From Macrocystis pyrifera (lineage: Eukaryota; Sar; Phaeophyceae; Laminariales; Laminariaceae): a stretch of DNA of 64,000 bases. A model generated the notes under the pieces. That model saw only the letters and a list, made by a program, of their open reading frames with translations, had not been told where the DNA came from and did no database searches. The stretch lies in contig JASSKH010000032.1 in assembly GCA_031763025.1 (NCBI GenBank), forward strand, positions 1,133,001 to 1,197,000, in the 5' to 3' direction. A program made the translations under genes and the position numbers. This document shows, one piece after another, positions 1 through 11,540 of the stretch (position 1 is the first letter of the stretch; every line of letters begins with the position of its first letter).

Positions 1-580
1 AATTACTGCCTCGTAGGCATAGGTACCATATTGAATACAATAGTACCAGGTAGTATAGTACAGCAGACTGCTGCTCTTGGTTTCTGGTCGGGCTTAATTG
101 TGTCACTGCTTGCTGTGTTCTCGTATCCGGTACGTTGGCATTTCACTTGCTTTACCGATTCATTGCGAACATTTTGGTTTTGGTTCTATAATATGATCTG
201 TCTCACAGCCTGTGAACCAAGTGTGAGCACATAATTAGGACCACTACCAGTATCTCTCACTATAATAGATTGGATGAGGAACGCTATACATACAGCATGT
301 ATTACATTTCATATTAACTAGTACATGCCAGGTAGTAGTACTGCTGCTCTTGGTTTCTGGTCTGGCTTATAATTGTGTCCATCTGTCTGTGTTCTCGTAT
401 GCGGTACGTTGGCATTTCACTTGATTTACCCATTCATTCATTGGCGATTATTTTTGCTTTGGTTCTATAATTTTCTCTGTCTCACAGCCTGTGAACCAAG
501 TGTGAACACATAATTTTTAGTACCACTACCAGTATCTCTCACCAGGATAAGGAACGCTACATACAGCGTGTGCGTACGTA
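1..580. repeat. Tandem duplication, ~281-bp period
   Basis: Units at about 44-300 and 325-572 share CTGCTGCTCTTGGTTTCTGG, GTACGTTGGCATTTCACTTG, CTCACAGCCTGTGAACCAAG and GTATCTCTCAC in the same order. The second unit has small indels. No coding frame is conserved between the units. A further copy may exist left of the window. Confidence 0.8.
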
Positions 581-1506
581 TATGTGTACTGTGGTTAGTC
601 GGGTAGAAACATGTCAGTTTAATGTCAAGACAACACACACTGGTGAAAGCTCCACCACACCCCCATGTGCATGATGTATCATGTATATAATACACAAGCA
701 GTTGTTGTGCCGTGTGTGTTATGCACATTCAATCGTTCCTTCCATCCGTCAACATCGAGCACAACCAGTCAGTCAGTCAGTGTCCGTGCCGATTCTTCAA
801 TAGTCGAGAGATACAAGTTCCGTGGGCATAAAACTACGCCACAGAGATACTACGTTGTTACGTATGCGCAGCAAGCACAGCAGTAGACAATGCAATGCCA
901 TATAATTATAGTGGGTATGTATGATAAGCATGACATACATTTTCTATGAAAGAGAGAAAACGAACGAAAACAAATAATTAATCAAGAGCAAAACAAAGAA
1001 AAATTAAATCAGATCGAAAGAGAAAAAGGAAAAAATAAAAGCAAAAACGGTCGTGCCTCCCCGCAGAGAACGTGGTAGAGACTTAACTAAAGGATGTTGA
1101 AGAAAAAAAAACACCGCTCGACATATAAACAGGGTGAGACTGAGAACCAAGGGAAAATAAGAGGCAAACCAAAGCACAAAGCACCCTCCAGATAGCCGCA
1201 GCAGTTCGTGGTACAAGTAGCATAGCCAGCTTCTCCCTACTGGTCTGCTGGGGACCTTGCTACCCTGTCTGCCGTCTCCGTCCTGCGTTCGTCAACTATA
1301 TGCCCCGCCCCTCGGCGTCAGACAAAATACGAAACAAGCAAAGCAGGCTCGCCATCCACCCACGCCATACGACTCCTTTCTTAAGCCTTATCAATATTAT
1401 TGTGGAAGAAAGGAAGATAACGAAATAAAAAAAGGAGACAAACAAAGACCACGTTCGAACCAGCTGCACCAGTTGGCGGCACGAGTAGCATGGCATGTTC
1501 TACTTC
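581..1506. other. Intergenic, no gene recognised
   Basis: AT-rich sequence with purine runs at 950-1200. Short ORFs on both strands have no recognisable motifs. The right end (about 1240-1500) contains a repeated phrase (GGTACAAGTAGCAT / GGCACGAGTAGCAT, then CCTTGCTACCCTGTCTGCC at 1256 and 1522), which suggests an old ~265-bp tandem duplication. Confidence 0.5.
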
Positions 1507-2600
1507 CTAGTCGACCTGGTGCCTTGCTACCCTGTCTGCCATCTCCTTCCTACTTTCGGCCGCCGCGGTTTCCCTTCCACTCCTCCTGTCCCCCCCTCTC
1601 TCCGCATCCCCTTGGTCGGGTTTCCTTCCACTCCTCCTGTTACCCCCCCTCTCCCCATTCCCTTGGACACCACCCACGGCCGGTGCGCGGCGCTGCCTAC
1701 TCAGCTGTGCCTCAGCCTCGTGCCACCTCACCATGAACAGTCCGGCTGCTTCGAGGACCCCCCGGTTCCACTTCCCCACCTTTTTTGCTGCAATGAACCA
1801 CAGTGCGGTCTCAACTTCAAACACTAAGGGGGCAAGTTCCGTTGACCCTTCGGTGGCTCGGAACTTCCTAACTAAGTAAGGTCTTCGACTCTGCATCTAT
1901 GCCAAATCTTACACTGTCCGCCAGGTCTCGGGTTCTCCCCACCAGCAATCGTCCCGAACATTACTGGGTGATCGCTCCATGCTTTGCCGTGTCGCGGCCT
2001 CCGCGAAGAAGAGCGGATGGTCGTTTCGATGCTCTCGCAACGTGTCATCGTGAGGGCCTGCGCGTACAAGAGGGCGGCGTGGTCAGTATGAAGTCGGCGC
2101 TGGAAGCCAATGACTCGCCAAAGGGCTTGGTGGTGAGCCGTTCGAAGCTTGGCAAAGTGTTTCGCTCTGAGGGTCCACGACACACACTCGTGCAGCAGGG
2201 TCTCAATCACCTCGGCCTTCAGCATTCGGACTTTCAGGCCAAGGGGGGCGGTCGTCCTATCATACAACTCCGGGCCGAACCGTTTGAGGCACATGCCCGC
2301 ATAAGACGGGTCCGTCGGTTGATTTCGAGAGAGAGGTCAGCATTTTCGTGGACAATGCCGCCTACTGTAGGTACGTATAGGAACAGGGCCGTCTGTTTAT
2401 ATACCTCTGGCCTGCTGCTTCGATGACGAGCGGTGGTGCGAGGGTTGTCCGGTCTGGTGTTTGTAAAAGCATTGCTTCTGTCTTCTTTTCCGATACCGTG
2501 AGGCCTGCGGCTTCGGAGACAGCCACGGTGACTGTCATCATTTTCGCGAGCCCTTCAGTCGACTTCCAGACAATTCATCATGCGCCACATCGGCGTACAG
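1507..2600 (-). mobile_element. Degenerate non-LTR retrotransposon C-terminal region
   Basis: Read on the minus strand, several frames together resemble the end of a LINE reverse transcriptase and its C-terminal domain. In order these are AGLTVSEKKTEAMLLQTPDR and PPLVIEAAGQRY (about 2540-2400), ENADLSLEINRRTRLMRAC (about 2350-2290), LKVRMLKAEVIETLLHECVS, RTAHHQALWRVIGFQRR, VMFGTIAGGENPRPGGQ (2240-1900), then FRATEGSTELAPLVFEVETA and GKWNRGVLEAAGLFMVRWHE in a shifted frame (1890-1690). At least three frame changes make it non-functional. The polymerase catalytic motifs are not present. The family call rests on recalled similarity to algal and protist LINE-like ORFs. Confidence 0.75.
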
Positions 2601-3018
2601 CATGCCCCACACAGCCCTTCGCACGCACGCCAACGGCTCCTGCTCCTCTGTTCCGGCTGTGTGTGTCATTTTGACTCTGCTGCCACAGAAACAGTACTAC
2701 AACTCACGACAACCGCAGCGCAAGCTAAGCAAGGCGGCCTCGGGGCGCGTCACTACATCGATCCGATCTCATTTCGAGAGGCTTACCAGTCAGCCTCTTG
2801 TATTGGAAGCGTGGGAATGAATGCGCGAAGTCATCTACTAACCAAAATGTAGGCTGCTACTCGCACGCTGCTTTAGTATAGGCCGTGCTCGGTCCTCTAG
2901 TTTCGGCCCACACACTCTACCCCTTCGTTGGTTCGCTCTTGGTGGTGGCTTGTTGCTGTTGCTGGTGTTCGTTTTGGCCGTTGCTCGTGTTGTTGCTGAT
3001 TTGCTGTTGTTGTTGATA
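2601..3018. other. Spacer between two divergent LINE remnants
   Basis: I see no conserved coding frame. From about 2950 there is a TTG/GTT-rich simple stretch that continues into a diverged MITE. Confidence 0.4.
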
Positions 3019-3135
3019 TTGTGGGGGACCATATTAATAGTAAATAAGACCTACAGTAGGGTACACACAAAACCTATGTACATTTACCTAGTTTTACCTA
3101 CAATGTTTGATCCTATCTACAATGGTTCCCCAAAA
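3019..3135 (+). repeat. Diverged copy of the 105-bp TA-target MITE
   Basis: It starts TTGTGGGGGACCAT, contains AAAACCTATGTACATTTACC internally and ends AATGGTTCCCCAAAATA. It matches the MITE consensus in order, but is enlarged by a short insertion containing TTAATAGTA near the left end. Both termini are eroded. Confidence 0.6.
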
Positions 3136-3494
3136 TAGTGGGTGCTGTTGTTGCCGTGTTGCTGTCCACTCAGTATTTCTCTTCTAGTTTGCTTGGTTGA
3201 TTAACATATGCCGTATATACGCACCAGCAAGCAATGCATTATTTATACGGCAGAAATATAACGGAGTGCTGCTTTATACCCGCAGGTAATGTTTTAGCTG
3301 TTACGTACGGCGGTAGTGTACTGAAAAAACAAGAGCGCATGTAAGTATTACTATTAATAATTGTACTATTTAATTACGTTAAGCGTATCGGCATGTATGT
3401 ATCACACATGTGCGTACGTCATTTTGACCGTTCGCTGCTCGAAGCAGCAGCAGCAGCAGCAGCACGGGTTTCACGGGACCCAAGAAATTAAGTC

Positions 3495-4150
3495 CGCGAC
3501 CGATCGTTGGCCTCATCGCTCGTCATCGAAGCAGCACGGCCAGGCAAAATAGGTATATCGAGACAGCATATCAATAACAATGCAGTTTTCGTGCCTGTTT
3601 GCGGCCTTTTTTCATGCATGGCTATAGAAGTAAGTGTCAATGCAACGCCGACATGTTCCGACTCGCGTGGGCATGCTACAAGCGGTTCAAGCGGGAGCTG
3701 AAATGTACGATAATACTGCTGCATGTAGCCATGTGGGTCGCGCTGTTCATCAGGCTAAAACGGCCGAGGTGTTGGAGACCCTGCTGAACGGGCGGTGGGT
3801 GTGGGTGTGACGTGGGCTTTCAGCCAGGGGTGCTCTCCTCGCAGGCACACCACCATCTTGTTCTCCTCCTTGTGCGAATAATTGCCCTTCCAGCGCCGAC
3901 AACGCACTTGAAACGCACCGATCAGCTCATTCATAATACCGTACGCCAACACCCTCCAAAGAAGGTACAACGCGAGAGAGCATCGAGACGAACATCCGCA
4001 AATACCTAATTGATGATGTCCTCATCCCTTTGTGGGGGGCGTACAGCGGACGAACGGTGAGCGACTGACCCGTCGAAAAATGTGTGGGACGATTGCTTGT
4101 GGGGAAAGTCCGGGACCAGGCCGACCAGAAAAAAAAACTGTAGGCCAAAT
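3495..4150 (+). mobile_element. Second remnant of the same LINE C-terminal family
   Basis: On the plus strand one reads SLVIEAARPGK (about 3515), FRLAWACYKRFKRELKC (about 3655), an HHHLVLLLVRIIALP segment (about 3848), KRTDQLIHN (about 3912) and VQRTNGERLTRRKMCGTIAC with GESPGPGRPEKK (about 4040-4135). The order is the same as in the minus-strand copy at 1.5-2.6 kb. Stops and frame shifts interrupt it throughout. The two remnants are arranged head to head. Confidence 0.7.
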
Positions 4151-4211
4151 ATGTACTACAAATACAACAGTAGCGGGTTCGCCAAAAAAAAAGGTACTTG
4201 GTGTGCCTTTT

Positions 4212-4436
4212 TCTGATCGCGGAAAGCGCGAGAGCGCAAGTTGTGGTTAAATTCGATGGAAATCGACGAGCAGTGTGGGAATGCCGAATGAACTCTGTGC
4301 GTCACAAAAAACGCGGGCAAGTGTATATCGGGTAGGGGGGGGAAGACGAGGAAAGGCGCCTACTACATACAGCTGTGACCGCGGTTCATGTCCAAAAGGC
4401 TGGAACGTAAAAATCGTTTGAAAAAAGGGAAAAGTA
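4212..4436 (+). mobile_element. tRNA-derived SINE family 1, head missing
   Basis: It starts at GCGGAAAGCGCGAGAGCG, followed by AAATCGACGAGCAGTG, GGAATGCCGAA, a GGGGGGGAAGACG block, CTGTGACCGCGG and an A-rich 3' end. These landmarks occur in the same order in the fuller copies at 5593-5942 and 30424-30714. The tRNA-like head is absent. Confidence 0.7.
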
Positions 4437-4718
4437 GTAGCTGAGAGGCACGCAGGCGACCTCAAGGTTTTTTCGAGCTTCTGAGGGATCCATGGAAAGC
4501 TCGCCTTTGTTGTTCGGGGAGGAAGGATAGAGTAGACATTAATAGATAAGTAGATAGATGGCGTTGTGGCCGATACACGGCGGTTAAAAAGGGTAACAAG
4601 TGCTACCGGGGGGTCGTCGGGGCGGCGGGTCGTTTCATGATGCTATGGCATGATGGCGATATAATATGATGAGGCGGCGGAGAGGAGCTACTACTACTGC
4701 AGCAGCTATGCGCTAACA

Positions 4719-4791
4719 GGGGGGGGAAGGGGAAGGGGGGGGGGGGGGGGGGGGGGAGGGGGGGGGAGAGGGGGGGGGGGGGGGGGGGGGG
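4719..4791. repeat. G-rich tract (first of two)
   Basis: About 73 bp of almost pure G with a few A interruptions, ending at GCGTACTC. It is the tail of the adjacent minus-strand LINE 3' fragment. Confidence 0.9.
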
Positions 4792-4860
4792 CGTACTCAT
4801 TTGTTGCTTGCCTTAGTCACTTGACCATTGACCACACATCCCTTTCGAGATGGAGCAGAT
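4792..4860 (-). mobile_element. LINE 3'-terminal fragment
   Basis: GCGTACTCATTTGTTGCTTG and CATTGACCAC are the reverse complement of the last bases of the LINE ORF and its 3' end at 19095-19150 (ends ACAAATGAGTACGCC). Only about 65 bp remain, so the copy is severely 5'-truncated. Confidence 0.75.
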
Positions 4861-5182
<322 letters not shown>

Positions 5183-5592
5183 CGTACTGATACCACTGCG
5201 GTCGGTGTAAAGAGCAAAGGAAAGGGCTGATCGTATACGGTACAACACCAGTTCGATTAGGAAAGTTGGACCTGTCTGTGTCTGATATATTTGATGCCCG
5301 ACCCTACAGTAACTCCAGTGGAACGGAACTTTGTTCTGTTTGTTGTACTGCTGTTTGCTGTTGTTTTGCCGTTTTTCTCTGGGGGGGCGCGACAGCAGCA
5401 AACAATGTGCATACGAAGTACTGCAGCCATTAATAGTAGTACATACATACCTGGTATAGTATTGACATTTTTTCTTGTTTGACACCGCTGTGAACAAGTG
5501 TAGGAAGAAGACGGCAGCTGGTAGTGTGGTATAAGGAACCGGTCTTGATTACGTATAAAGTTTATTTAGCAGAAGCAATAAACAACCAGATT
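5183..5592. other. Intergenic, no gene recognised
   Basis: After the G tract there is unique-looking sequence with a GTACATACATACCTGG phrase near 5440. Short ORFs lack motifs. Confidence 0.4.
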
Positions 5593-5942
5593 TCCTTTTT
5601 TTTCTTTTTTAAAGCATCACTTTTACTTTCCATCCTAACTCGTAGGAAGTTGTACCATCAGCGATCTTCTGGACAAGCGTGGCCACAAGTGTCGTCCCTT
5701 CTCCCCCCCGCTACGTGCCTTCATTTTTTTGTCTGGCATAGGGTTCATCAGCATTCCCACTGCTCGTCGATTTTTGATCGACTGTATGTAGCTAACTCGC
5801 GCTCTCGCGCTTTCCGCTTATCACTTTTTTAATGCAAGAAAAAGTAACTGCGTACGAGCATGCACTCGGTGAGACTCGAACCCATGAAATTGATCTTTGG
5901 TTTAGTCTCACGGACCACCTACCAAGCCACCAGGGACGCCGG
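5593..5942 (-). mobile_element. tRNA-derived SINE family 1, near full length
   Basis: Read on the minus strand, the head GGCGTCCCTGGTGGC, TTGGTAGGTGG and box-B-like GGTTCGAGTCTCACCG (about 5885-5868) resembles a tRNA with A and B boxes. The body follows: GCGGAAAGCGCGAGAGCG, AATCGACGAGCAGTGGGAAT, a GGGGGGAGAAGGGACGACAC block, CAGAAGATCGC. It ends in an A-rich tail (T-rich on the plus strand, 5593-5620). This gives the family layout: tRNA head, about 250-bp body, A tail. Confidence 0.75.
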
Positions 5943-7728
5943 TTTATGTTGGTGTTGCTATGTTGAGTACTCAAGCCTTGATTGAGTACTTATACTATCA
6001 TGTTGTATGATGTGTTTGGTCTGGCATATTGCTTCCCTACGGGTACTCGTATTTGTTTTTTGTTTCGATTTTCCTCTCCGTTCGCCTCCGACGTGTCTTC
6101 TTTCTCTCTGCGTGTGGTTTCGTCCATGCTGCGGTTGGTTCTATTTTTTTATTTTTTTAGTATTGTTCTTGCGTGTTTCTATGGCACCAATCTCGTTTCA
6201 GCCTTGATCTTAACAAATAATGATACCAGCAGGTAGTGCTTCTTGTTCGTTTGTTTGTTTGTTCGGTTGTTTGTTCCCGTTTTCTTGTTCGGCTTGTTTT
6301 TGGTGTGATCATTCGTACCCGGTACATTGTTGATGATCAGTTGTGGCACTTTATTTTTTGCTTGCTTCGGAACCTTCGCGATGATATGACCACACAGTTT
6401 TGTGACCAAAGAGCTTTCGTACTTCCCCGGGAAGAAGAGTCAGGACGGGACACCTGGGCGTGCTCATGTCGTCGAAACAAAACAAAACGCTCACACAACA
6501 CGCACACCGATGATGAGATCACAATTAATACACAACATACATACATGCATATACACTACTTCGAAGTATACTACTTAGTTAAGTGTTCACCGGGATGCAT
6601 AGTCCCCTTTTTCCTTCTCGCATCTTTCCCCTTGCACGTCCCTTTTGGCTCATGCTCGGGGTAAGTATGTGTGTCTGAGCTTTGGCTTCCCATTTTATTT
6701 ATTTATTTGGGATTCTTCTCCTTTTCTTTTTCTTTTTCTTGTTCTTTTTCGGTTTGGTTTTTTCGTTGCTTCTCTTTCTTTATGGTGGATTTTGGTTGCT
6801 GGCGTATGTATGTATGTTGTGTCGGCCGCACCTAATGCAAAGGCATGGTATTACGTAGGCTATTAATGTATTACGGTGTGTTTATCTCTGTGTCGTAGTC
6901 TGTGACCACAGAGCTCGTATCTTTCTAGGGTGAAGAATCAGCACGGACACTGGGCTTGCTGGATGTCGACGAGTAGAAGAACGGTTTAATGTGAAGAACA
7001 CACACGCACACACACTCGCCGTAATCTACGTGCAACCTCCGGAAAATATATTTATGTTATGTTTGTATTATTAGATATTTCCTAAACACACACAGCAACA
7101 AACACACCACAACGTTCCTGCGACCGTTCAACTTCCCCTCCACTGACTCCCTCAAAAGCACGGGCGGGTGGGTGGGAGAGCTCAAACTAATAATCTGTAT
7201 CACACCTCTTACTCTTGTAGCTCTGACTCTTCTTGACAGCATGCTTAGCTCGCTGGTCAGCAACTACGAACTGACTAGGCAAGGTGTGTCTCAAGGCTAT
7301 CCAATTGCTACGTATACTATTAACCGCGTTGATCTGATTGGTTGCCCAAACTTCTTCCGTACGTGTAAAACTCGCATTTTCTCGTGCCTCGATAATACTA
7401 TGCGTAGACGCATCCACTCCTTGGTGTCCGCAGCTTTACAAAATATTTTGGCTTTCTCATACCTGGTGTACGGACTGCTGTACTTCCTGCATGATGGGGC
7501 CTTCAAAACCCGTAGTAGTACAAGCGATCGAAGTATCACACAGCTTGCAAGAATGATGAGTTTCGGCGAATTTTTGGAATTTTTCGATCTCACAGCTGTT
7601 ACAAGTTGTTGTTAAACGGTTATTAATAGTTTGTCGTTGGTGGTTTTAATGTTATTTAAGTTATTACCGCCGGTGATGATATGGTCAATACTGTTGAATA
7701 CTAATTACAGTATTAATACCGTGCAGTA
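5943..7728. other. Intergenic with a dispersed ~115-bp repeat
   Basis: Mostly T-rich sequence. At 6893-7012 lies a repeat (TGTGACCACAGAGCTCGTAT, GGACACTGG, TGCTGGATGTCGACG, ACGGTTTAATGTGAAGAACA) that recurs at 20748-20862. A weaker partial copy is at 6385-6475. The ORF at 7172-7615 (147 codons) has no recognisable domain, and the opposite strand is equally open. I do not call it a gene. Confidence 0.5.
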
Positions 7729-7833
7729 TTACGGGGGTCCATAGTTAACAGGACCACATATTGTTACTAAAAATACCTAAATATATAGGTTTTTATGTAT
7801 GCCATAGGTCCTGTTAACTATAGACCCCCGTAA
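7729..7833 (-). repeat. 105-bp MITE with TA duplication
   Basis: The terminal inverted repeat TTACGGGGGTCCATAGTTAA is at both ends, flanked by TA on each side (7727-7728 and 7834-7835). The internal phrase GGTTTTTATGTAT gives the orientation (called minus). The element is non-coding. Confidence 0.9.
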
Positions 7834-9037
7834 TAGTAACATTCACTACAAAACGTTTATGTAATCTACTACCATTATTATTGCGCTGCCGATTCCCAGT
7901 CAGTGTAGTACTCCTATTAATTAGAGTCTGGTATCACCTGAAAATCGAGAGGGGTATATGATGATATCTGTATGTATATACCCCCCAAAAAAACACGACC
8001 AGTCATGAAAAAAAGTTGATATTTCTTAGTCATGTCCGTATCACGGGAATCATATATATATTGTGCAATATCATATATAATGTTAAACCTGGTATATACA
8101 TCATGTACCTTGTATATGGTGATATGTCACTTCTTATCTGCTGTATATATATCGTGCTCTCGTGCGCTATTATCATCACCTATCTATATATATATACGTA
8201 TGTACGTCACCGCCGTGCCACATCGATCGATACTTGTTCGTGGTTGGGGCCTGTGCCACACTGATGGTAAATCACGGTACTTGGCGATCTGTGCCCGCTA
8301 CGTACTACCCGGTACACCAAATGCATGAATGATGAAACAGCAACCCCTTCTCTACGAGGATATATTGCATGTAGTAGATGTGTGGCGACGCTTGACGATG
8401 TCGAAGGCGACTGCTGTAGCTTTGGCTCGCTTGTGGCCGCAAGCGATGGCGGCGCGTTCGACTCGCTCATCGCTGATCAAACCCGCATGGCAGGAAGACA
8501 CCAGCGGGCACAGACCCCTGGTACGTCCCCTTGCTTGTGTATGCGTCGCACTTCGTACCCGCACTCGTACATACGTACCAGGTACATACCTGGTATACTG
8601 CACGTATTTTACGCCCATAATGTACGCCCGAAAGATGCAAGATATATCGTCAAGACAGCAAGTGGTCATAATATTATGCCACATACCAGGTATCGGATAG
8701 CTATATCACGTATTTCACCTCATATAGGCCGATATATCATCGTATATCACCTTATATAGGCCGATATATCCCTTCATAGCGGATGTATATATCATATACC
8801 AAATATCATGTCATCTTTACGAAGTCACATCGTGCCGAACGCCCTATATATCGCACGTTCCGGCGCAAAAAAAAAAAAGCATGACTAAGTACTATATGGA
8901 AATATCATATCGTATAGGGGGTATATATATATATATATGGTAGCCCTATACTGACACCAGGCTCTACTATTAATAGTACTGCAAAATAACAGCATCGTGC
9001 CAGCAGACGACGAGATCAAAGTGTGGTGTTCAGGTCT
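7834..9037. other. AT-rich intergenic with short tandem repeats
   Basis: TATA-rich runs and a roughly 36-bp tandem at about 8700-8775 (CATATAGGCCGATATATC twice). Several TACCAGGTA/TACCTGGTA copies occur near 8575-8695. No coding region is supported. Confidence 0.5.
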
Positions 9038-9396
9038 TACTAATGTAATAGTCCGTTGGGCTATACTGGTAAAAAAGATTACCGAATCGCCTACCCAATC
9101 TAAGCCTTTTTACGAAGTCGAGTATCGACCGATCGGTTGAACTCACAGCTGACGTGTTTTTTTTAAGTTTTTTGTAAACCCTCTCCCTCCCTGGAACGGA
9201 CCGGATTTACAGGCCGAGATGTGCCACCAACACGCACGCACGCGGTTCCAATTGTTGGTTGGAGATCCAGAAGTATTTTTTCAGGTTCTTGACATGAGGA
9301 AGTTCACTTCTCTATGTAAAGCGATTTCATGGTGGACGTGAGATTCGAACTCACACGACCAACGACCCATGTCGTGCCGTCGATGCCATGATATTA
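9038..9396 (-). mobile_element. tRNA-derived SINE family 2
   Basis: Read on the minus strand, the head contains GACATGGGTCGTTGGTCGTG and box-B-like AGTTCGAATCTCACG, then TCCACCATGAAAT. The body contains ACATCTCGGCC and GATTGGGTAGGCGATT and ends TAGCCCAACGGACTA. The same landmarks in the same order occur at 25551-25865. A 55-bp partial duplicate of the end lies at 9397-9450. Confidence 0.7.
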
Positions 9397-9595
9397 TTAA
9401 TAGTCCGTTGGGATATTATTGGTCAACCCAATTGCAATCTGAGCCTCATAACAGTGGCCTGCTGCAAAATGGTCTCGATGATCGCCGTACACTATCCATG
9501 CCTAATAGACCGTCGAGGGTGTCCAGTTTCTAAGCACCAGCAGTACAGCTTACTATAAGTTAGGGGTCGCCAGAAAGCGCGAAGGAGCCAAGGAG

Positions 9596-9775
9596 GGTGT
9601 ATCTCATTATCATCATGCATGGCCGTTGTCGTATGACAGGGCCGTTGTCGTATGACAGACCATAGATAGATCCTCGCATCCAGACGGTGCCGGGGCAGAG
9701 CGCGTCGGGTTTCCAGCGACCAGGCAGACATTGCAATTTGCTTGCACCAAGGAGCCAGGGGGGGGGGGGTGTGAC
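9596..9775 (-). mobile_element. Copy of the ~500-bp C-tailed element (partial)
   Basis: It contains CATGCATGGCCGTTGTCGTA (with an internal duplication of GGCCGTTGTCGTATGACAG), CGTCGGGTTTCCAGCGACC and GGCAGACATTGC. These are shared with the copies at 15355, 37420, 50305, 50555 and 63415. A 12-bp G tract at about 9759 lies at the inner side. Confidence 0.7.
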
Positions 9776-10461
9776 AGACTCACACCAACGATTATCAATC
9801 AATTTTGAATGGCGTAGACACATGTGGAGCCTGAAGGCGGCCTAGGATTTCAAGAAGGAGTATAGGCGGTAGATATGAGAGGGGAGGATGGCGCAAGGGT
9901 AGCAGATGCACTGCATGCAGGGTTAGGGCGATGCTGTTAGCTAAAAGTTGGCGCTGAGTGGAGTTATACTACAGTTCGTATGTATGTGCATAATAGATAT
10001 ATATATATATATGCCAGGTATAGCTTTAAATTATTCGGGCTTTTTCGTGTTTTGTTTCCCTTTCGTTTCGTTTTTCATTCTGTTAACAAAGTTTAAACAG
10101 CAGTGTCACACTACTACTATACAATACATATAGGTATTGCGAGCATCACAAACAACACGAAGAACCATTTCTCGTGCATACTATTAATAGATAAATATTA
10201 AGTTCCTTTTTCTGTTCCCTCTGGTCCTCCTGTTTTTATCTTTGGGAAGAGTGCTATATATATATTATTATGAGTTACTTTCTTCGTACTTACGGGTGCT
10301 GAGTATTCGACGCTGAAACTACGAGGCGCTGCATCTTGTACAAAGAATGGCAAACGTTTAACATGATCATCATGATCATCATGATCATGATCATAATACA
10401 ACACGGATAGTACCAAGTATGGTATTCAGAGACAAAATAGCAAGCGTTTAATCATGCTCAT
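9776..10461. other. Intergenic, no gene recognised
   Basis: It contains a short TA run at 9990 and an ATGATC microsatellite at about 10363-10392. No supported ORF. Confidence 0.4.
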
Positions 10462-10634
10462 ATGAGCTACATTCGATGAAAATCGACGAGCAGTGGGAAT
10501 GCTGAACCCTATGCGCGATAAAAACTAAAGGCACGTACCGGGGGGGAGAAGGGACGACACCTGTGACCACGGCTTGTCCAGAAGATCGTCGAGGGTAAAA
10601 CCTCCTACGAGTGGGCTGGAAAGTAAAAGTGATG

Positions 10635-10668
<34 letters not shown>
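10462..10668 (+). mobile_element. tRNA-derived SINE family 1, head missing, long A tail
   Basis: The body starts at AGCTACATTCGATG and contains AAATCGACGAGCAGTGGGAA, CCGGGGGGGAGAAGGG, CCAGAAGATCGTCGAGGG and GGGCTGGAAAGTAAAAG. It ends in about 30 A residues (10638-10668). The long unbroken A tail suggests a fairly recent insertion. Confidence 0.75.
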
Positions 10669-10670
<2 letters not shown>

Positions 10671-11439
10671 AGATGAGCGTACAAGAACAATAGACTACGA
10701 GTCAGCAGCAGCAGGTATACAGCGAGGTCCCCTTACAATCTGGGAGAAAAGATCTTTAGGTAATGGTAGGCTGTTCAGGTATTTTGGTTCCTGTTGGGAT
10801 CAAGGTACGCGCAACCCAACCCCTGACCCTTAACCCTAACCCCGACCCTGACCCCAAACCGCAGCCAAAACGGGATAAAAACTGGCCATGAAAGCGGCTG
10901 CGCCGCGTTTGCATCGAAGCAGGAATTTTCTCAATTGCGGACGACGATTCCCAACAGACCGCGCTACGCAATTTTCAAGTCAAAAACACCCCGAAAGCAT
11001 CCTTTCTCCCAGATTACTCAACCTACTCGGTACAGCGTCATACATGTTTCACCTGAGCCGTTTGACGTACTCCACACACCTCACACCGAGCACGTACGTG
11101 AACACGAAACTGGCTCCCTTGGTCCGTCTACCTCTGCATATACTGCTTCTACCTGGCCAATAGAAGCAGTAGTAGATATATGCCCTCAACCGTATATAAT
11201 GCCTAGCCTGTACATCCTGCTAAAGCACTATCAAGAGTAGTCGTAGTTATAATAGTATAGTATCAGCAGTTTGTGGCGTGCATGCTGCTTCTACTAAAAG
11301 TTACCAGGTACCACAGTTAGTAGTAGTACATACATCTGCGTAGCGGTTGTAGTTGTGTACATTAACAGTACCAGTATAGTATTCATGCCCCCAACTCATG
11401 GCACCGCTTGCATATGCTACGTCGCCGTTGTTTCGAAGT
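10669..11439. other. Intergenic with telomere-like patch
   Basis: 10805-10858 is a CCCTAA/CCCTGA-like patch (CCCTTAACCCTAACCCCGAC). A similar patch occurs at 51115-51155. The rest has short ORFs without motifs. Confidence 0.5.
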
Positions 11440-11540
11440 TTTAGTATTGTAATGAGGCGCGCGAAGCGCGCAAAAAGCGGGCGAGCCTTTTTTTTCTTGG
11501 AATTTTCCAAGAAAAAAAAGCCGCTTCATAGCGGCTCGGA
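11440..11540 (+). repeat. Foldback element with three consecutive hairpins
   Basis: There is a GCGCGCGAAGCGCGC hairpin at about 11458-11472. It is followed by a 32-bp palindrome (15-base arms of T-run plus CTTGGAA, 2-base loop) at 11488-11519, then GCCGCTTCATAGCGGC at 11520-11535. A related copy in inverted orientation is at 40941-41005. Confidence 0.75.

Noticed and set aside
5860-5942. tRNA gene on the minus strand
   Set aside because: Only A- and B-box-like words are present and the arms do not pair well. The same head is attached to the same body elsewhere, so it is a SINE head.
7172-7615. 147-codon plus-strand frame
   Set aside because: The opposite strand is equally open and no domain is recognised. 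I could not support a gene.
10805-10858. Chromosome end or telomere
   Set aside because: The patch is short, irregular and internal, with normal sequence on both sides.
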